64,000 nucleotides of DNA from Pyrus communis (lineage: Eukaryota; Streptophyta; Magnoliopsida; Rosales; Rosaceae), in the NCBI RefSeq assembly GCF_963583255.1, contig NC_084815.1, positions 16,973,807-17,037,806 on the forward strand, given 5' to 3'. Shown here piece by piece: positions 11,767 through 21,220 of this stretch (positions within the stretch are counted from its first letter, which is position 1; each line of letters starts with the position of its first letter). The notes beneath the pieces are model-generated. The model saw only the letters and a program-made list of their open reading frames with translations, was not told the DNA's origin and ran no database searches. Position numbers and translations under genes: made by a program.

Positions 11767-13108
11767 ATGTCTTCGTCAAGGAGATTGTATGAGCAACAGA
11801 AAAAAGTGTTGGCATAACAGGAAGAATTGTTCAATCTCGAGGAAGGTGGAGATGATGAGGATTTCGTAATGGAAGAGGATGAGGATGATGAACATAGAAA
11901 GAAGGAAAGACGAGGTAAAAATCTCTTGGAAGATTATTTTATCCCCAACAGTTTATTCCCTGATCATATTTTTAGAAGTCGTTTTAGAATGCAACGAAGT
12001 TTGTTCGATAAAATCATAAGTGTTATTTGCAACCATGATCCATACTTTATGCAAAAAAATGATACTTTTCATGTTCTAGGTCTTCTTCCTGAGCAAAAAA
12101 TTACTGCTGCCTTGGGAGTGCTTGTATATGGAGCATCTGCATATCAAGTGGATGAGATAATGAGGATGGGAAAATTAACTATTCTGGAGTCCTTGATGCG
12201 GTTTTGCTATGCAATTGAAGCCCTTTACACCAGTGAGTACCTCCGAAAACCCACGCCAAGGGACATGTGAAGGCTTCTGAAAAAGGGTGTGATGCGAGGC
12301 TTCCCTGGCATGATTGGAAGCATCAACTACATGCACTGGACTTGGAAACACTGTCCAAATGCATGGCAAGGAGCTTATGGCGATAGAAAAAGAGCCAAAA
12401 GTATCATTTTGGAAGCGGTGGCTTCAGTTGATACATGGATTTGGCATACTTTTTTTGGTGTTCCAGAAGCTCAAAATGACCTCAATGTCCTTACCCAATC
12501 TTCAGTGTTCCACGAAGTGCTACAAGGAAAAGCGCCGAGAGTCACATATTAGGTCAATGGCCATAAATACAAAGAAGCACACTACCTTGCAGATGACATT
12601 TACCCAAGGTGGACAACGTTTGTCAAAACAATGCCACATCCACAAAGTGAAAAAGAAAAACACTTTGTAAAATGTCAAGAGGGGTGTAGGAAGGATGTGG
12701 AGTGTTATTCTGGTATCCTGTAAGCTTGTTAGGCGATTGTCAGGTTCTGGTATCCTGTAAGCTTGTTAGGCGATTGCCAAGACTACTGCCAGAATGTTTA
12801 ATGTCGAGGCTTTTCAATCCATCATGATGACGCGTATTCTTCTCCACAACATGATTGTGGAAGATAAGTATGGTTATGATGCCGTCGATGAATACGAGCC
12901 GGACACGATGAACAACTCAAGAACACGTATATATTGCACTCATAACCGCACTGAAGATCTCGTGCAACATAAGCCATTGGAACGAGGTGGACGTTACAAT
13001 CAATTGATCGTTGAGCGGTACACTTCAATGCAAGAGCCATACTGGCACTTAAGCCGTCAAAGTAACTTGATTGAGCACCAGTGGGGATTGCAAGGTGAAG
13101 ATAATTAA
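11767..13108 (+). pseudogene. HARBI1/ALP1-like DDE transposase, broken
   Basis: The frame opens at ATG 11767, meets a stop at 11815, and continues through an acidic N-terminus, then YFIPNSLFPDHIFRSRFRMQ and LGVLVYGASAYQVDEIMRM, which are PIF-type transposase signatures. Further in-frame stops occur at 12268 (TGA) and 12550 (TAG). The DDE core is recognisable as GFPGMIGSINYMHW, VASVDTWIWHTFFGVP and NDLNVL. In the family the first motif normally reads GSIDCMHW, so the first catalytic Asp appears to be Asn here; the Asp of NDLNVL is kept. A 37-bp tandem duplication at 12708-12781 replaces the expected sequence after RKDVE. A C-terminal piece with RILLHNMIVEDKYGYD ends at 13108. The protein would not be active. 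Confidence 0.85.
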
Positions 13109-13258
13109 AATGAGCTTGTGGTGGAAGAATAAATTTTTATGTAATTTTATTTAGTGTGTTTTTTTAAGTTTACTTGGTTAGTTTATGTAATTTTGTTTGG
13201 TGTGTTTTTTTAAGTTTATTTGGTGAGTTTATGTAATCTTATTTGGTGTGTTTAATAA

Positions 13259-13499
13259 ATTACTAAAAATAAATAAGAAATACATAAAGTACTAAAAATA
13301 AATAAGAAATTACATAAAGTACTAAAAATAAATAACAAATTACATAAAGTACTAAAATTAAATAAGAAATTAAATAAAATATTACAAATAAATAAGAAAT
13401 TAAATAAAGTACTACAAATAAATAAGAAATTAAATAAAGTACTACCAATAAATAAGAAATTAAATAATGTATTACAAATAAATAAGAAATTATACAAAG
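13259..13499. repeat. ~30-bp minisatellite between the two transposon genes
   Basis: About eight tandem units of an AT-rich ~30-mer built on AAATAAGAAATTA and AAAGTACTA, with small substitutions between units. It produces long repetitive open frames on minus (repeats of NFLFI-like residues) that I do not regard as genes. Confidence 0.9.
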
Positions 13500-13688
13500 T
13501 CTGAGGAGCTAGGATATGTGGTGCTAAGATCTTCGTTGCTAGGATATGTGTAGCTAGAACCCCATCGATTTGATTCCTCGTCTCTTGCACGCCTCCTTTG
13601 CACCACGTCTCTTTTTTTCCGATGTCCAAAAATATTTAGAATTCGGAGACATCCCTACTAGAAACTTATTCATGGTGTCACGATCTGC

Positions 13689-14130
13689 TTAAGCTGTCAT
13701 TTCTTCTCTAAGCATTTGATTTTCTCGATTAAGTATTTCTCTTTGTCTCTCATTAGCCGCATCATGTCTCTTAATAACTGATAAGATTGCTACCATAGTC
13801 GCAGCTTTTGCCTCATCTCTAGCTGCTTCTCGTGCCATGTTTAGTTCACTATGGTGAGCAAGTTCGTCCATATATTTTGTGTAGTCATTTTTGGAAGAAC
13901 TCCCTTTTTTCTTTGCCGCCTTTTTACCTTGAGGCCTTAGGGACCGATGAGTCGACTGAGTCTTTGACACTTCTTCAAGCTTCCCTTCCGTCTCGTCAAA
14001 TGTGCCGCCTTCCTGTTCGGTCGTGCCTACTTCTAGCAAATTGTGTAGAGGGACACCATGCATGACAACTTCTGGACCAGTTTGCACAATTTTGTATCTA
14101 GGACAATTTTTGACAATTTCCCAACATTCC
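13689..14130 (-). CDS. PIF/Harbinger ORF1-like protein, partial
   Basis: On the minus strand the frame reads WEIVKNCPRYKIVQTGPEVV, then a low-complexity acidic stretch, RPQGKKAAKKKGSSSKND, and a helical tail (KYMDELAHHSELNMAREAAR ... NRENQMLREEMTA) before the stop at 13689. WEIVKNCPRY followed by a Lys-rich patch and a coiled-coil tail is typical of the plant protein family annotated as NAM-associated or Myb/SANT-like, and PIF/Harbinger elements encode such an accessory DNA-binding protein. The upstream Myb/SANT half is missing or scrambled (14130-14277), so this is a 3' remnant. The first ATG in frame is at 14087. It converges with the transposase gene. Confidence 0.6.
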
Positions 14131-14277
14131 CAGCTGATTGATCAGCATATTTTGGATCGGCCTATGGCCTGGTATGAGCTGGATGCCAGCCTATTAGGTT
14201 GGGATGGAGGATTTTTGGGCGGTGCCGGTCCATTATTTATGCTTTGAGCCGGCCTACCTCTTGGGGTGGACTTGCTC

Positions 14278-15111
14278 GTATGCAAATACCACTCGACCGC
14301 GCTATGGTTTATAGGAACTGAATATCTTGCAGCCACGCCTTGAGTTCCCGAACTGCGAAGGGATAAGGGTCGCCCCACGCCATTAAAGCTTTTCATCTTC
14401 TATCTATCCTTCTCAGTGTGTGGAACATGCTGCATGCACATACGTATATAATATATAAGATCTTCATAGGGCCATGTCTCCCAAACAAAGGCTATGTGTT
14501 CGATTCCCACGTGTGATGCGGGACCAAATTCCTCACACTCTTCTCTCAAAGATTTTTTATTTGATTTTCTTTATTTTTCCAGTTGGGTCTCAAATCAAAA
14601 AGTGTGCAAATTGTTATGATACAAAATTATAAATGAAGGGCAAAGCCCTATATATGCATGCACTTTTTCCCCTTAGTTTTGAAGGTTAGTACCATGTGGT
14701 CTCACATATATAGCACGCGTTTGGGCAAAGCTTCTGCATCCTCTTGCATGCGGATTAGGTGCTAGGGTAGCGACACACCTATACTCTCTCTATCCATACT
14801 TATGGGGAATGGGATCCTCTTTTTCGACCCTTCTTGCACCAAAAGCAAGAAATTGGTGTATTGCGGGTATAAAGTGCATTTGCTTGTGTATAATTGTGTC
14901 AATTATTATTTATCTTTTTGGCGAAAATAACTGAGTGGTTAATTTGTTCAAGACATCCCAACACAAGAACTTCAAATTCGCACCGAGAATTACACCACAA
15001 TTGGATTTAATCACTTAAGTCGTCGCAGTGAAAGAGATTCAACAAATTCGATTCATCTTTACACGCTCTTGCACGTACATCCAAACATAATAAATAAAAT
15101 GTGAAATGCCA
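14278..15111. other. Intergenic DNA, no gene seen
   Basis: No supported gene. Two short patches (14505-14520 GTTCGATTCCCAC; 14970-15000) resemble tRNA B-box or SINE pieces but have no matching A-box or tail. Confidence 0.5.
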
Positions 15112-15564
15112 ATTTAGTCTCTGAACTATCACCTCAATGAAAATTAGGTCTTTGAATTAATTTTCAAAAAAATAAGTCCCTAAATTCATTAAAAATGCTA
15201 ATTTCATCTCTACTATTATATTCAAAAGCTATTTTATTCAATTTTTCACCAACTTAAGTCGCTTGACACAATTTAAAGTGTGATACCACCATTTTCTCAC
15301 CCATAAGCCCTTAACATTTCATATATGTTGCGAATCTAACATCTAATTTACCCTCCAAAGTTAACTCCATACACTATTTCTTTATGGAAAATTACCAATC
15401 TACTCTCCAATGTGTATCACATTGACAGAAAATTTAATATAGTGGCTTCAAATCTAATATTAGGGATGTAATTGGCAAATTTTTATAATTCAATGGCTAA
15501 TTTTTCTGAAAAAATAGTTTAAGAACCTAATTTTTACTGATGTGATAATTCAGGGATTAAATTA
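15112..15564. mobile_element. MITE with long (~100 bp) terminal inverted repeats
   Basis: The left arm begins AATTTAGTCTCTGAACTATC. The complement of the right arm begins TAATTTAATCCCTGAATTAT, and similarity continues through AAAATTAGGT and on for about 100 bases. The arms enclose ~250 bp without coding capacity. Long inverted repeats are typical of Mutator-like or related non-autonomous elements. I could not define a target duplication, so the superfamily is open. Confidence 0.6.
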
Positions 15565-16240
15565 GATTAAGGGAGTATGCAAGATACCCTTGCTTAGGCC
15601 AAAGCCACAACACTCTTAGTCTCGAAAATCCGGCAAGCCGGTTAGGCGAGGAGTAATAGAAATGGGAATTGAATCTGGTGTATGCTTCCCTTCGGAAGCT
15701 CGTGGATCTGAAAAAGATAGTGGTGGGGATGGATTGTGAGGTAGTGAGATAGTGAGGTAAAGGAAGAAGGTGGGGAATGGTGGTTGTTTGGGGTTGAAGA
15801 ACATCGGATGGAAGATAGAGCGGGTAGGAAAAAAAAACAGAGGATAAAGCAGCAAAAACAGCGTTGTAGCAAATTTTGGAGAAAATAAATGTTTAATAAC
15901 GTATTAAATTTTGACATACAAGGCTTATGTGGCATGTACCATGCATGTGTCTCACAAATTGTATACATGACATGTGACTCATCAAAACCGAACGAGTCAT
16001 CAAGAAGACACATGTCATCAAGAAGACACATGTCAAAGCTTGACGGAAAGGATTTGTTTGGTTTAGATAAATTATTTAATTTAAATTTAAATCAAATGAA
16101 AATGTCAATTTAAGAAGATTGATTTATTTGATTTTTATTGGATTAAATCAAATATTAATTGATAGAGCAATCACGAACCAAGTCACAAACCAAGTCTTGG
16201 TTCTTTCGAAGGCAAATCTTGTGGAAAGACTATAAATAAG
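15565..16240. repeat. LTR-like intergenic repeat, left part
   Basis: 15890-16040 is homologous to 30600-30720 in inverted orientation (ATTTTGACAT, GTGACTCATCAAAAC and TCATCAAGA landmarks). An 18-bp unit (TCATCAAGAAGACACATG) is repeated in tandem at 16007-16033. The segment ends in ACTATAAATAAG, a good TATA box, just before a MITE. It looks like a promoter-bearing LTR or similar repeat, but no TG/CA ends were fixed. Confidence 0.45.
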
Positions 16241-16388
16241 GGGGTGTAATATCCACACACCCTATTTTACTTCTCTCACACCTTTTTAATTTTCGGTCGT
16301 CGGATCGAATGAATTGAAGAAGATCAATGAACAAAAATTATCAAGGGGTGTGTGAAAAGTAAAATGGGGTGAGTGGATAGCACATCCC
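16241..16388. mobile_element. hAT-type MITE (family M1), copy 1
   Basis: A 148-bp element is flanked by perfect 8-bp duplications TAAATAAG (16233-16240, 16389-16396). The ends are inverted: GGGGTGTAATATCCACACAC against the complement GGGATGTGCTATCCACTCAC, continuing through ATTTTACTT. Its length and 8-bp duplication fit a hAT MITE. It sits immediately 3' of a TATA box-like ACTATAAATAAG. Confidence 0.85.
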
Positions 16389-16396
16389 TAAATAAG

Positions 16397-17402
16397 AGGC
16401 TCCAAGACAAAGAAAAGGTCTAGAAAATCATTCTCACCTAGACGCTGAAGCTCTGAAGCTATCAAACCCTCAGATTTCTTAACACTTAGAAGATTCAAAA
16501 AACTCTTTGCATTCTTCATCATCCTTGAGTATAATCATCAAGCACAACTATACGTGCCAATTCTTCCATCGCCAAAGGCCAAAACCTCGTAACATCCATT
16601 CATCCAAGATCAAGTCATCACAACCCTTGGATCAGTAACACACATACTTTACATTTTCAGGGATCGAATCAGAGGATCAACTTTATAAAGAGATTGTAAC
16701 ACTAAACTCATTAAGACAAATATTATTTTGTACACGTGTTCCCGTTTAATTTGCTATAGGATTGTCGTATTTACAGGCGTTAAAACGAGAAGAAAACATA
16801 TCGCCGACTCTCAAAACGGCAGCAGAAGGTGACGTTTGAACACTTTACAGATACAAGAACAAGCAACAAAGATTTAAATTCTCACCGGCCATTTACCAGA
16901 TATAAACACAATTCAAACCACCCTTGTCTTTTGACGTAAAGAGGCCCTTTGATCATTTCATGATGTAGGGTTTTGTAAATTTGTGTGATTCTCAATCCAA
17001 ACAACCACGCAAGCAGAAGAAATTCAGTGCCAACAACCAGAACAATTATAAAGAAAGCTCTTCATGAGTATGGTGGCCCATGGCATCTGTAACTTGAGAG
17101 TACACATGGAAAATCTCAACTAACTTATATAATTTAGTACGTCGAAAATAATTAACTAGAATCGTGACATTCATATAGCTTAGTGATAGAGTACATACCT
17201 CGCGTCGAATTTGATTCCCTATGACACCTGTAAGTTCGACGATCACATGTGCTCAACATCTTTCAATTTGTATTGTCTAAATAGGCTTGAAAAATTCGTC
17301 ATAAAGATGCATGTGAGGATGTGCAGGAAATGTCACACATCGAAAATACCAAACATTGCATAACCTTATAAAGAATTGAGCTACTAATCCTCATATTATC
17401 AT
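16397..17402. other. LTR-like remnant and intergenic DNA
   Basis: No gene. The first ~450 bp continue the LTR-like block split by the M1 element; the rest is unassigned AT-rich DNA. Confidence 0.45.
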
Positions 17403-17410
17403 TTGGTTTA

Positions 17411-17751
17411 GAGAGATTATATTCACACACTCCAATTTGGAGTAGGATTCTCTCCTCTTTTTTTTTTCCCTCCCCTTCCCTCCCCTCTTATTTGAAGAGT
17501 CACAGTTAAGCCACGTCAACATCTTATATTAATTTTTTTATAAAAAGAGAAAAACAAAAAGAGAATGTGAGAAGAAGGGATGAAAGGAGATGGGAAGAGC
17601 AGGGAAGAGAATCCTAGTCCCCCAATTTACTTCTCTCACATCCTTTTCATTTTTTAATATTTTCTACACACCACTACCACTTGATAAAAAAATAAAAAAA
17701 AATTAAAAAGATATGAGAGAAGTAATTTGGGGTGTGTGAATATAATCTCCC
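17411..17751. mobile_element. hAT-type MITE (family M1), copy 2, itself interrupted
   Basis: It is flanked by perfect 8-bp duplications TTGGTTTA (17403-17410, 17752-17759). The left end GAGAGATTATATTCACACAC pairs with the complement of the right end, GGGAGATTATATTCACACAC. Its left arm, ATTCACACACTCCAATTT then (after an insertion) ACTTCTCTCACATCC, matches M1 copy 1 at 16250-16285. Removing the 17439-17620 insert and one 8-bp duplication leaves about 151 bp, close to the 148 bp of copy 1. Confidence 0.85.
17439..17620. mobile_element. Second MITE nested in M1 copy 2
   Basis: A 182-bp insert with inverted ends GGAGTAGGATTCTCTCC and the complement GGACTAGGATTCTCTTCC. It is flanked by near-perfect 8-bp duplications TCCAATTT / CCCAATTT (17431-17438, 17621-17628). 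The interior is a pyrimidine tract followed by its purine counterpart. M1 copy 1 gives the empty site. Confidence 0.8.
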
Positions 17752-17862
17752 TTGGTTTACAGTAAACCCTCAAATTCCTTCCTTTATACCCCAGAGAAAA
17801 AATTAATTAGAATCCATGTGGAACTTCTTTACAACAGCCTTGTTATGTTCGTTGAAGTTGTA

Positions 17863-18036
17863 TTTTTTTTTTTTTTTTTTTTTTGAAAAACGATATTATC
17901 TGTACTACGGGAAGGAGGTGGGTTAAGCCTCACAATGAACTAGCAATAATATGGTTCAAATTCGCATTTGGCGAGAATCAAACCTAAGACTTTTCACTTA
18001 CAAATGAAGAATAATAACACTAAACCGTAGTAGTTT
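17863..18036 (-). mobile_element. tRNA-derived SINE (family S1), antisense
   Basis: A long T tract at 17863-17883 (the poly-A tail on minus) is followed by a body matching 25437-25611: ATATTATCT, GGAAGGAGGT, CCTCACAAT, AATAATATGGTTCAAATTC and GGCGAGAATC. On minus, GGTTTGATTCTCGCC resembles a tRNA B-box. Duplications are not clear here. Confidence 0.65.
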
Positions 18037-20985
18037 CAAGGGTTTTCTAGCTAGATATACCCTACGGTGATATGAAATAGCGGGTACCCTTTAAGTAGTG
18101 GCTATCTTTTAGTAAGAGAATTTTTTGGTTCCAATAAGACATTGCTTTGTTCCCATCATATTTTATGGTCTTATTATCTTGGTGTGAAAGGGTTTGGAAT
18201 ATTGCTTTTAGAGAGTCTCAATGCCAAACAGGGTGTTAGCCCTTCTCGCACATGTTATCCTCGTAAATTCCCATCTCTTTTTAAGATAATTCACTTAGGT
18301 TTATTTACCTTTTCAACTTATGATTTCAGTATGCCAAACAACAAAAATAAGTAATCCATTAATTACGTCACTAGTACTACAATTCCATGATATTTTTCTC
18401 CTATTATAATTATACAGTCTCATTAGATTTGACTTTATTCATAATGAGTTTGATACTTGATTGTGGTAGGTCTATTAGTTTAATAAGCTAAATTCTAATT
18501 CATTGTGCAACTTAACCTAAATATTTCGTCATCTCAGTACCGTTGCATAATCACTGTTAATCGACACAATTGATATAAACTGTTTGACAGCACTCCATAA
18601 ACTTAGTTGGTTATTGAGCAATACATGTATTTTAATTTGAATTCATGATAGGCTCCAAAACCTCTCAACTTAGTCAATGTGAACTGTTAAGTGTGAAGTG
18701 TACAACTTGAATTTTTAAAAAAGAGAGCACATAACGCACTAAAACTTCATAAGCTAACTAGGGACAGTCTTATTTTTTTAGAGTACTATGCCCAAAGATT
18801 CATGACATGAAGGAAGCTTGCGTTTGGACTTTAGAGGGCATTCGGAGGCTTTGAAGCTTGGATCACAGATCTATGTATTAGACACAACCCTTGAAACATT
18901 GAGCAAGAAAATATGTGCTCGGTGTGCGTATTGCAATACCAACTTTATGACTACCGGAAAAACAGAAAAAAAAATGGGAATGTATAGCGAGCGAGCCAGT
19001 TTCACCATTCATACTAAAGATATGATGGTAAAAAAATCCCGATATAGACGATATATGAGCTTATTAGAAAATTTCCAACTTTTTTTTACAGAGACGAGTT
19101 TGTGATTTATAGGACATAATATTAAATTGTTGTTCAGCTTAATAATTTCAATCTGAGTATTTCTAAGTGCACCGACCAACAACTATAACGATAAAAAATC
19201 TTGGTCGAATTTAGTTATGATAATCTAGTTTAAGTCGGATCAGCTGATTATGATACACACTACAAACTTTTATAATGGTCAGTACCAAATATACTGCTGC
19301 ATTAGGTTGTGAGGTTTACTGAGGTGAGGTGTTTTAGGTGGAGGTATTGATTTCCAGGGAACTTTTGAAAAAATCCCGGTTCGGTTGCCGTCGCCGTTAC
19401 AAAACCGGCGCCGGCCGGTTATTGCGGAGGCTGTGCCTCTTTGTCCCATTGATGTCTCGTTTATTCCTTTTTTCCCTCAATTTTTAAAAATTACTTTTAG
19501 AAAAGTAAAAGGCGAACAAAAAATTAAATATAAACCCTTTTTCGGCTGAGACCGTTGATTGCGGTTGAAAATGAAGCGCGGCCCCTGACATTGGATAATG
19601 GGACGTCCCTTTTTTGACCTTTTTTTTTATTTTTTTGTCTTTTACATATTTTTTAATTAATATTATTTTCCTTATTTTTGTAAGTGTGAAAATTTTTGGA
19701 AAATTACAACCACGAAAGTGGGCATCGTTTGGACTTTGGAGGACAAATGACAGGAAATGCCCAGTCGTTTTGACGCTTGTGTAAACGCAAGTTAAGAATT
19801 TTACCGGGTACTGTCGGTGGCATAATAAACTGAATTTTTTGTATTTTCTTGGGTAAGTAAATAAATAAAATGTATTTTCTTGGGAGAAAATAAATCATTA
19901 AATGGTGGTGAGTGTTGTTTGTCGGGTTGTCGGGCATTCGAATCTCGGTTACAGGTCAATCTTCTTGGGTATCATGTTTACACCAACCAGGTCGAACCAC
20001 GCCGCCACCTTCCCTGCCCTTTATATCCTTGCCATTTTACATTTCTACCCTTCTCAAGACCTTATATGGAGATGGAGAGTTCATTGGTTCTCTAATTTTA
20101 CTAATGATTCATAGTGAAAGGGTTGAGCTCATGTGGATGCAAGTCCTTCTCGACTTGAACTTCTAGTTTGTGTTTATAACTTTACTACAAACTGTTCTAG
20201 CATCAGTCACACAAGAACGCATAAGTAAATATTGATCATTTGTATGTGCATTACTTATTTTAGAGTATGTTGAGGCAATTTGGTTTACCCTAATGGAAAA
20301 GGATCGCTTGAGCTTGTATTGTTGAGACAAAGTTTAAATGACTTTACTTATTTCTGAAGTGACGTTAAATTGCAAAGAGGAGTTGAGTATTGTGTTGGTA
20401 CGTAATATTGGTTTAGAAAATATACTAGCATCAGTTGCACATGAAAACAAAATGAATGACGGCCAAAAATTTGTGTGGAACTAGTCATGAAGCTTGTTAA
20501 ACCACTAGACCTTATTAAAACTATATAGTAATCGATGGTTTCCTCTACAGTTAAGACTATCTAGTTAGTGTTTATGTTTTTTTGACAATTGGCATCCCCT
20601 CCTTTTCAAGAAAGTTGCTTGGCTAAAAGGTTTGAGAATGTGTATAAGGGCAATTTTGTAACTTCAAATTATTAGGTTTCTTCTTGCTTGTTTCATAAAA
20701 CCAATCTCAAACAATATTTTATTTTGCATTAAAATCTGAAATTCTACATACTACTTAGCGTGCTAGTGATTTTCATAAATAATAGAAAAAATTTATTTCA
20801 AATCAATTTATTTAAAATTTAAATTTTTTTTCTTGCTAGACATTAATTCAAATTCCGAAAGCACACGGATATCCCCTCTGTAATACAGATTTTCTTCATG
20901 GACGTACTGCAAGAAAATAAATGCAAAAATGAAACCCTAAAATGTTTGTTGAATCTCTCCAACTAGTCTGGGTCTCTGTCTGTAC
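18037..20985. other. Intergenic DNA, no gene seen
   Basis: Nothing I can assign. Frames of up to 95 codons exist, for example 18818-19105, but show no family features. A GC-richer patch lies at 19365-19440, and 19930-19965 has a weak B-box-like match. Confidence 0.5.
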
Positions 20986-20995
20986 ATGCATGATA

Positions 20996-21210
20996 GGATT
21001 TGGATCCTCTCCTGAGCCCAAAGAGAGGATCCTCTCCTGAGCCCAAAGAGAGGATCCTCTTGATGTGGGCTATTGGATTTTCATCCAACGGCTATAATTA
21101 TTATAACTTTAAACTGTTTGTAGCCTTATAACCGTTGAATTTTCATCCAACTGGCCACAATTCTTGATCAGGAGGATCCTCTCCTTAGGCTCAGGAGAGG
21201 ATCCAAGTCC
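20996..21210. mobile_element. Mutator-like MITE
   Basis: A 215-bp element with 23-bp terminal inverted repeats, one mismatch. The left end is GGATTTGGATCCTCTCCTGA then GCC; the complement of the right end is GGACTTGGATCCTCTCCTGA then GCC. It is flanked by a perfect 10-bp direct repeat ATGCATGATA (20986-20995, 21211-21220). A 9-10-bp duplication points to the Mutator superfamily. The left arm has an internal 26-bp tandem duplication. The interior ATTTTCATCCAAC is also repeated. Confidence 0.85.
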
Positions 21211-21220
21211 ATGCATGATA

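Larger units (their letters stand above)
11063..14277 (+). mobile_element. PIF/Harbinger DNA transposon, inactive
   Basis: Terminal inverted repeats GAGTAAGTCCACTCC (11063) and the complement of GGGGTGGACTTGCTC (ending 14277) enclose a 3.2-kb unit. It has the two genes typical of the superfamily: a HARBI1/ALP1-type transposase on plus and an ORF1-like DNA-binding partner on minus, arranged tail to tail. The flanking triplets are TTA on the left and GTA on the right, an imperfect version of the expected 3-bp TWA-type duplication. Subterminal repeats (CAATCTTGTCATGTC and CCACGTGTCA-type motifs, 11320-11620) fill the 5' end. Internal stops mean it cannot make its own transposase. Confidence 0.88.

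Noticed and set aside
12314..12670. 118-codon plus-strand frame in the transposon
   Set aside because: Out-of-frame shadow of the transposase; the real frame carries the DDE motifs.
13259..13499. CRISPR-like array
   Set aside because: Units are adjacent with no unique spacers, and this is a plant genome; it is a minisatellite.
13252..13629. 125-codon minus-strand frame with repeated NFLFI residues
   Set aside because: It is a by-product of the ~30-bp minisatellite whose unit length is a multiple of three.
18818..19105. Possible small Cys-containing protein (95 codons)
   Set aside because: CARCAYC resembles a metal-binding motif but there is no family match, no splice support and poor coding character.
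19925..19965. tRNA gene suggested by a B-box-like GCATTCGAATCTCGG
   Set aside because: No acceptor stem, anticodon arm or A-box at the right distance; probably chance or an old SINE fragment.
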